Below, piece after piece: positions 6,093 to 9,681 of a DNA stretch of 9,681 nt. Within the stretch, counting starts at the first letter, position 1. Each line of letters starts with the position of its first letter. The position numbers were made by a program, and so were the translations under genes. Source of the stretch: Candidatus Stahliibacteriota bacterium (GTDB taxonomy: Bacteria > Hydrothermota > Tepidihabitantia > SM23-42); contig JAUWLY010000090.1 in NCBI GenBank assembly GCA_030613445.1, positions 1 through 9,681 of the forward strand, in the 5' to 3' direction. The notes under the pieces were generated by a model. The model saw nothing but the letters and a program-made list of their open reading frames with translations. It was not told where the DNA came from and ran no database searches.

Positions 6093-6124
6093 GGAAAAAG
6101 GTGGCAGGTCTTGACATTCTACAA
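6093..6124 (+). repeat. Dispersed 32-nt repeat, copy 2
   Basis: It matches 3165-3196 at 29 of 32 positions and begins 3 bp beyond the operator-like repeat. The rest of this gap, 6125-6261, lies between the end of the sialidase-like gene and the Omp28-like promoter. It holds a near-palindrome around 6149-6162 (TCAACCATTGGTGA) but no gene and no clear terminator. Confidence 0.55.
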
Positions 6125-6261
6125 ACAAAGGGTCATTCCAGAAACTTCAACCATTGGTGACCATTTTCTATTCACTATTCGAGATTTGACCCCACATCCG
6201 TCATTGCCTTTTCTACCAAACTTCAGGAAGAGCCAGACTCTATCCAGCTTTCCCTGTTCAT

Positions 6262-7875
6262 TCATCTTACCACGACAAGTTTCTTATACAACTTTTTGTC
6301 TGCGCACTCAAGGATAATAAAATAGGTTCCACTGGCAAACTCGTTAGTATTGAGGCTAATAATGTACATACCAGCAGCTTTGTGACCTTGATCAATAACT
6401 TTCACCAGACGACCATCTACACTAAAGAATTCCAGTGAAACATCACCTGAAGCAGGTAAGGTATACGTGATATTTGAACGTTGAACAACTGGATTGGGAA
6501 AAACATTTAATGCGATTTTCTCAGGAAACTCTACTTCGCTTTCCTCTATGCCCACAGCAGCATATAAGAACATAATATATATGCTTGGTACCGCCGCATT
6601 GTCATAAGCCCACATTAAATCCATATCTTCGCTCGGCAAACGAGTAATTGCATAGACAATATAGGCACGTTCTCGCGCTATATCAAGCCGCTTGGCAAGT
6701 TGAGGAAATGAAATCCTTTGGTTGCTCCATGAGGTAATATTCTCTGGTATACCCCAGGTAATACCATAATCAGCTGACCAGTTAATATGAATATCATGCC
6801 AGGTCATGGAGTCTTGCATACTATTTCGGGGTGTGAGGTATGTTACTGCAGCCATATTTCCAGCTGTTGCGATTGTAGAATAGAATGCCTGGGTGTCGGG
6901 TAAACCAAACGAAGATGATACCTCAATACAGGGCTGTCCCGCTGTATGACAGACATAGATCTTACCATCTTTCGGATATTCGAGATTATCACCATTCATA
7001 TTTGCAAAGACTAACAAGGGATTCCCGCTGTCTGTAACTGCTGCCTGACAACCACGGCTAAGCCTAATATAATTATTCACATAGGGATTTGGCCAGACAA
7101 GATCGTAGTTCTGCTCAGAGCTCCAGTTGATACCGTCAGTTGTGGTTTTGTAATATACATTCCAAATGGAATCAATATAGAAAACATACCCAATACCTGC
7201 AGTGATATTGTAATCCCATCCCCAGTAGTAACGTGGCGTTGGCGTAACCCAGCCTGAATCAAGGAGCGTGGTCAAACTGTCATTATAGGTACGATATTGA
7301 AGTCCCCAGGGTTCAGTGGAATAAAGAATAAAACACATATTACCATTGGCAAGTTCTTTTCCCATCACGCCCATACACTTCTGATCACCTGGTCCAATAT
7401 CAACTGGTGAGTCCCAGATACCACTGAACCAGCCACCTGAGCAAAACTGGGCACCAGCATTACCCCAGGCAGGCACAGATGTTAGGCAAGGGAATGAAAT
7501 ATAAGGTCCTGAAGAACCAGCAATTGCTGTGGAGTAAGCAGCATTTCCAAATTCTTGGTTGTAGACATAATACTCATGAATCCAGAAAGACAAATCACCA
7601 GGGGCTGTGTGTACGTTTAATATTCCAGTTGGGGTGAAATTTCGGTTTACGATAGCAATAGCATCTACAAAAGGATTATAGGATATGCATTCCTGGTTCT
7701 GAAGAGCTATTGAACCCCAGTTTCCTGAAGAATCAACCATGGTTCCTTGACGCATGTCTTTAACTGAACCACTACACGACAAATCATTATCAATCATAGC
7801 TTCGTCTGTGGTCAAATTAAACGGTGCCGCTATCATGATACTCAACATCACAAATACGAGCAAAATAACCTTCAT
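6262..7875 (-). CDS. Secreted sialidase-like (BNR) protein with T9SS sorting domain, copy A
   Basis: This is a 537-aa exported protein. Residues 1-17 are a signal peptide (MKVILLVFVMLSIMIAA). The body is beta-rich and contains two Asp-box-like (BNR) motifs, T245-x-D-G-x-x-W251 and S367-A-D-Y-G-I-T-W374, which mark sialidase-type propeller folds. Asp-boxes alone do not prove glycosidase activity, and the catalytic Arg triad and Tyr/Glu cannot be assigned by eye. Residues 455-537 form a type A sorting domain (LNVFPNPV, VDGRLVKVID, GTYFIILE, KKLVVVR). Cysteines are unusually frequent for a secreted protein and most are shared with copy B. The start ATG has GGAGG (7881-7885) five bases upstream. 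The gene follows copy B with 13 bp between stop and start, so the two are surely cotranscribed. A non-catalytic surface binding protein is an alternative reading. Confidence 0.85.
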   Translation of the reverse strand: MKVILLVFVMLSIMIAAPFNLTTDEAMIDNDLSCSGSVKDMRQGTMVDSSGNWGSIALQNQECISYNPFVDAIAIVNRNFTPTGILNVHTAPGDLSFWIHEYYVYNQEFGNAAYSTAIAGSSGPYISFPCLTSVPAWGNAGAQFCSGGWFSGIWDSPVDIGPGDQKCMGVMGKELANGNMCFILYSTEPWGLQYRTYNDSLTTLLDSGWVTPTPRYYWGWDYNITAGIGYVFYIDSIWNVYYKTTTDGINWSSEQNYDLVWPNPYVNNYIRLSRGCQAAVTDSGNPLLVFANMNGDNLEYPKDGKIYVCHTAGQPCIEVSSSFGLPDTQAFYSTIATAGNMAAVTYLTPRNSMQDSMTWHDIHINWSADYGITWGIPENITSWSNQRISFPQLAKRLDIARERAYIVYAITRLPSEDMDLMWAYDNAAVPSIYIMFLYAAVGIEESEVEFPEKIALNVFPNPVVQRSNITYTLPASGDVSLEFFSVDGRLVKVIDQGHKAAGMYIISLNTNEFASGTYFIILECADKKLYKKLVVVR

Positions 7876-7888
7876 TTCTTCCTCCAGC

Positions 7889-9511
7889 CTATTTTACCAA
7901 AACGAGTTTCTCTGTCAAGCACTCGTTATTGCACTCAAGGATAATAAAATAAGTTCCACTGGCAAATTCATTAGTATTGAAACTAACAATGTGCAGACCA
8001 GCAGCTTTATGGCCTTGATCAATGATTTTCACCATACGACCATCAACACTGAAGAGTTTCAGTGAAATATCACCTGAGACGGGTAAAGTATAAATAATTC
8101 TTGAATGTTGAACAACTGGATTGGGAAAAACATTCAGTGAAATTTTCTCAGGAAACTCCACTTCGCGCTCCTCGACACCCACTGAGGCATATAATAAGTT
8201 GAAATATACACTTGGTGATGATCCATTGTCATAAGCCCACATCAGATCCATATCGCGACTTGGTAAACGTACGATTGCGTAGAGAATATACGCACGCTCC
8301 CTTGTTATATCAAGCCGCTTGGCAAGTTGGGGAAGCGAAACTCGCTGGTTGCTCCATGAGGTAATATTCTCTGGTATACCCCAGGTAATACCATTGTCAT
8401 AGGATTTGCTAATATGGATGTCATGCCAGGCCATGGAGTCTTGCATACTATTTCGGGGTGTGAGGTATGTTACTGCAGCCATATTTCCAGCTGTTGCGAT
8501 TGTAGAATAGAATGCCTGGGTGTCGGGCATGCCAAAGGTAGAGGACACCTCAACACAGGGCTGACCTTCGGTATGGGAAACATAGATTTTACCGTATTGT
8601 GGATAATCTGGGTCGTCACCATTCATATTTGCAAAGACAAGCAGAGGATCGCCGTTGTCCGTAACTACTGCCTGACAACCACGGCTAAGCCTAATATAAT
8701 TATTCACATAGGGATTGGGCCAGACAATATTATACATCTGTTCAGGACTCCAGCTAATACCATCGGTTGTCGTTCTATAGAATATGTCCATACTATCTGA
8801 TATGTAGTGATCAACATAGAACACATACCCGATCCCTGCGTTGATATTATAATCCCATCCCCAGTAGTAACATGGCGTCGGCGTAACCCAGCCTGAATCA
8901 AGAAGTGCAGTCAAGCTGTCATTATAGGTACGATATTGAAGTCCATAGGGATCAGTGGAATAAAGAATAAAACACATATTGCCATTGGAAAGTTCTTTAC
9001 CTATAACGGTCTGACATTTTTGATCACCTGGTCCGATATCAACTGGTGGATCCCAGATACCACTGAACCAGCCACCTGAGCAAAACTGGGCGCCAGCACC
9101 ACCCCAGGCAGGCATAGATGTTAGCCAAGGGAATGAAATATAAGGACCTTGACTGCCAGCAATTGCTGTGGGATAACGGCCCGGACCAAGCTGCTGACTA
9201 TAAACACTATAGTCGTGCTGCCAAAATGATAAATCACCCGGGGCGGTGTGCACATTCAAAATCCCTGTGGGATTGAAGTTTCGATTTGTAATCGCAACAG
9301 CGTCTACAATAGGATTAAAAGAGACGCACTCTTGATTTTGAAGGGCTAAACCAACCATGTCTCCTGAATCAATTATAGTCGCCTGATAAAGGCTATAATG
9401 TAAACCACTGCTTGATAAACCTGCATCAGTTATTATCTTCTTTTGGATAAGATAAGGATATTGTGCAAACATGAATGAGCATACAAACAAAACAACTAAT
9501 TTGAACTTCAT
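7889..9511 (-). CDS. Secreted sialidase-like (BNR) protein with T9SS sorting domain, copy B
   Basis: This 540-aa protein is a close tandem paralog of the 6262-7875 gene along its whole length. It has a signal peptide (MKFKLVVLFVCSFMFA), Asp-box-like motifs TTDGISW and SYDNGITW, the same G-Y-V-F-Y and W-P-N-P-Y-V-N-N-Y-I-R-L-S-R-G-C blocks, and a C-terminal type A sorting domain (LNVFPNPV, VDGRMVKIID, GTYFIILE, EKLVLVK). A few residues inserted after FYVD (HYISDSMD) distinguish it. ATG 9511 is chosen because GAGGAGG (9516-9522) is four bases upstream; the TTG at 9514 would be too close. It lies 25 bp after the stop of the preceding sorting-domain gene and 13 bp before copy A, forming one transcription unit whose promoter is outside the window. 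Substrate unknown. Confidence 0.86.
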   Translation of the reverse strand: MKFKLVVLFVCSFMFAQYPYLIQKKIITDAGLSSSGLHYSLYQATIIDSGDMVGLALQNQECVSFNPIVDAVAITNRNFNPTGILNVHTAPGDLSFWQHDYSVYSQQLGPGRYPTAIAGSQGPYISFPWLTSMPAWGGAGAQFCSGGWFSGIWDPPVDIGPGDQKCQTVIGKELSNGNMCFILYSTDPYGLQYRTYNDSLTALLDSGWVTPTPCYYWGWDYNINAGIGYVFYVDHYISDSMDIFYRTTTDGISWSPEQMYNIVWPNPYVNNYIRLSRGCQAVVTDNGDPLLVFANMNGDDPDYPQYGKIYVSHTEGQPCVEVSSTFGMPDTQAFYSTIATAGNMAAVTYLTPRNSMQDSMAWHDIHISKSYDNGITWGIPENITSWSNQRVSLPQLAKRLDITRERAYILYAIVRLPSRDMDLMWAYDNGSSPSVYFNLLYASVGVEEREVEFPEKISLNVFPNPVVQHSRIIYTLPVSGDISLKLFSVDGRMVKIIDQGHKAAGLHIVSFNTNEFASGTYFIILECNNECLTEKLVLVK

Positions 9512-9536
9512 CAATCCTCCTCACCGACGAATTTCC

Positions 9537-9681
9537 TTACCTCAACAGCAGTAGTTTCTTCGTTGAGGTGAAGTCTTTACCTTTTAATCTTACAAAATAA
9601 ACACCTGAATTTAAACCCTCAAGTAATATCTTTTGTGTTGGTTTGTATTCCATAAAAATTTCTTCTCTTATCAGTTGTCCT
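9537..9681 (-). CDS. C-terminal end of a T9SS sorting-domain protein (5' part outside window)
   Basis: The last 47 codons of a minus-strand gene are visible, ending with TAA at 9537-9539. The tail (LLEGLNSGVYFVRLKGKDF, then STKKLLLLR) has the GVYFVRL strand and basic end of a type A sorting domain, so the protein is probably another secreted or surface protein. Its catalytic or binding part is not in view. It is the first visible gene of the cluster continuing into 9511 and 7875. Confidence 0.8.
   Translation of the reverse strand, partial: GQLIREEIFMEYKPTQKILLEGLNSGVYFVRLKGKDFTSTKKLLLLR

Noticed and set aside
9512..9514. TTG start for copy B of the sialidase-like gene
   Set aside because: It lies one base from the Shine-Dalgarno; ATG 9511 has the same four-base spacing as neighbouring genes.

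Overview
The window looks like chromosome from an uncultured bacterium on the fringe of the Fibrobacterota-Chlorobiota-Bacteroidota (FCB) superphylum, for instance candidate division WOR-3/Stahlbacteria or a similar lineage. Three reading frames end in a type IX secretion (T9SS) type A C-terminal sorting domain, which is typical of FCB bacteria. However, the genes have strong GGAGG Shine-Dalgarno sites and E. coli-like TTGACA/TATAAT promoters, which Bacteroidota usually lack. The lineage is inferred from family content and expression signals; no marker gene is present.

Layout. Bases 1-634 (minus) hold the N-terminal part of a secreted repeat protein built from about 50-residue 'LWTRTYGG...DGGYIIAG' blades. 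Facing away from it across a 151-bp intergenic region with divergent promoters is the only plus-strand gene (786-3107). This is a 773-aa regulator that joins a transposase-like helix-turn-helix N-terminus, an alpha-helical TPR-like middle and a C-terminal SARP-type winged helix plus BTAD domain. Bases 3108-3829 contain no gene. They hold hairpins, dispersed repeats, a strong promoter, the 5' half of a tRNA-Arg(UCU), a second tRNA-like fragment and a minus-strand terminator.

All remaining genes are on the minus strand. They are a seven-bladed secreted propeller protein with a sorting domain (3830-5191, apparently starting at ATT), an Omp28/thioredoxin-like envelope protein (5283-6014), and a tight cluster read from the right edge: the tail of a sorting-domain protein (9537-9681), then two tandem sialidase-like paralogs with sorting domains (7889-9511 and 6262-7875). 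The 5191 and 6014 genes carry near-duplicate promoter regions. Each has TTGACA/TATCAT boxes with an inverted repeat GTTGTC-N8-GACAAC over the -35 box, suggesting co-regulation.

Taken together, this is a locus for secreted or surface-displayed repeat and propeller proteins next to an unusual regulator. Control of the surface genes by that regulator is a hypothesis from adjacency only. No complete mobile element, CRISPR array or defence system is visible.
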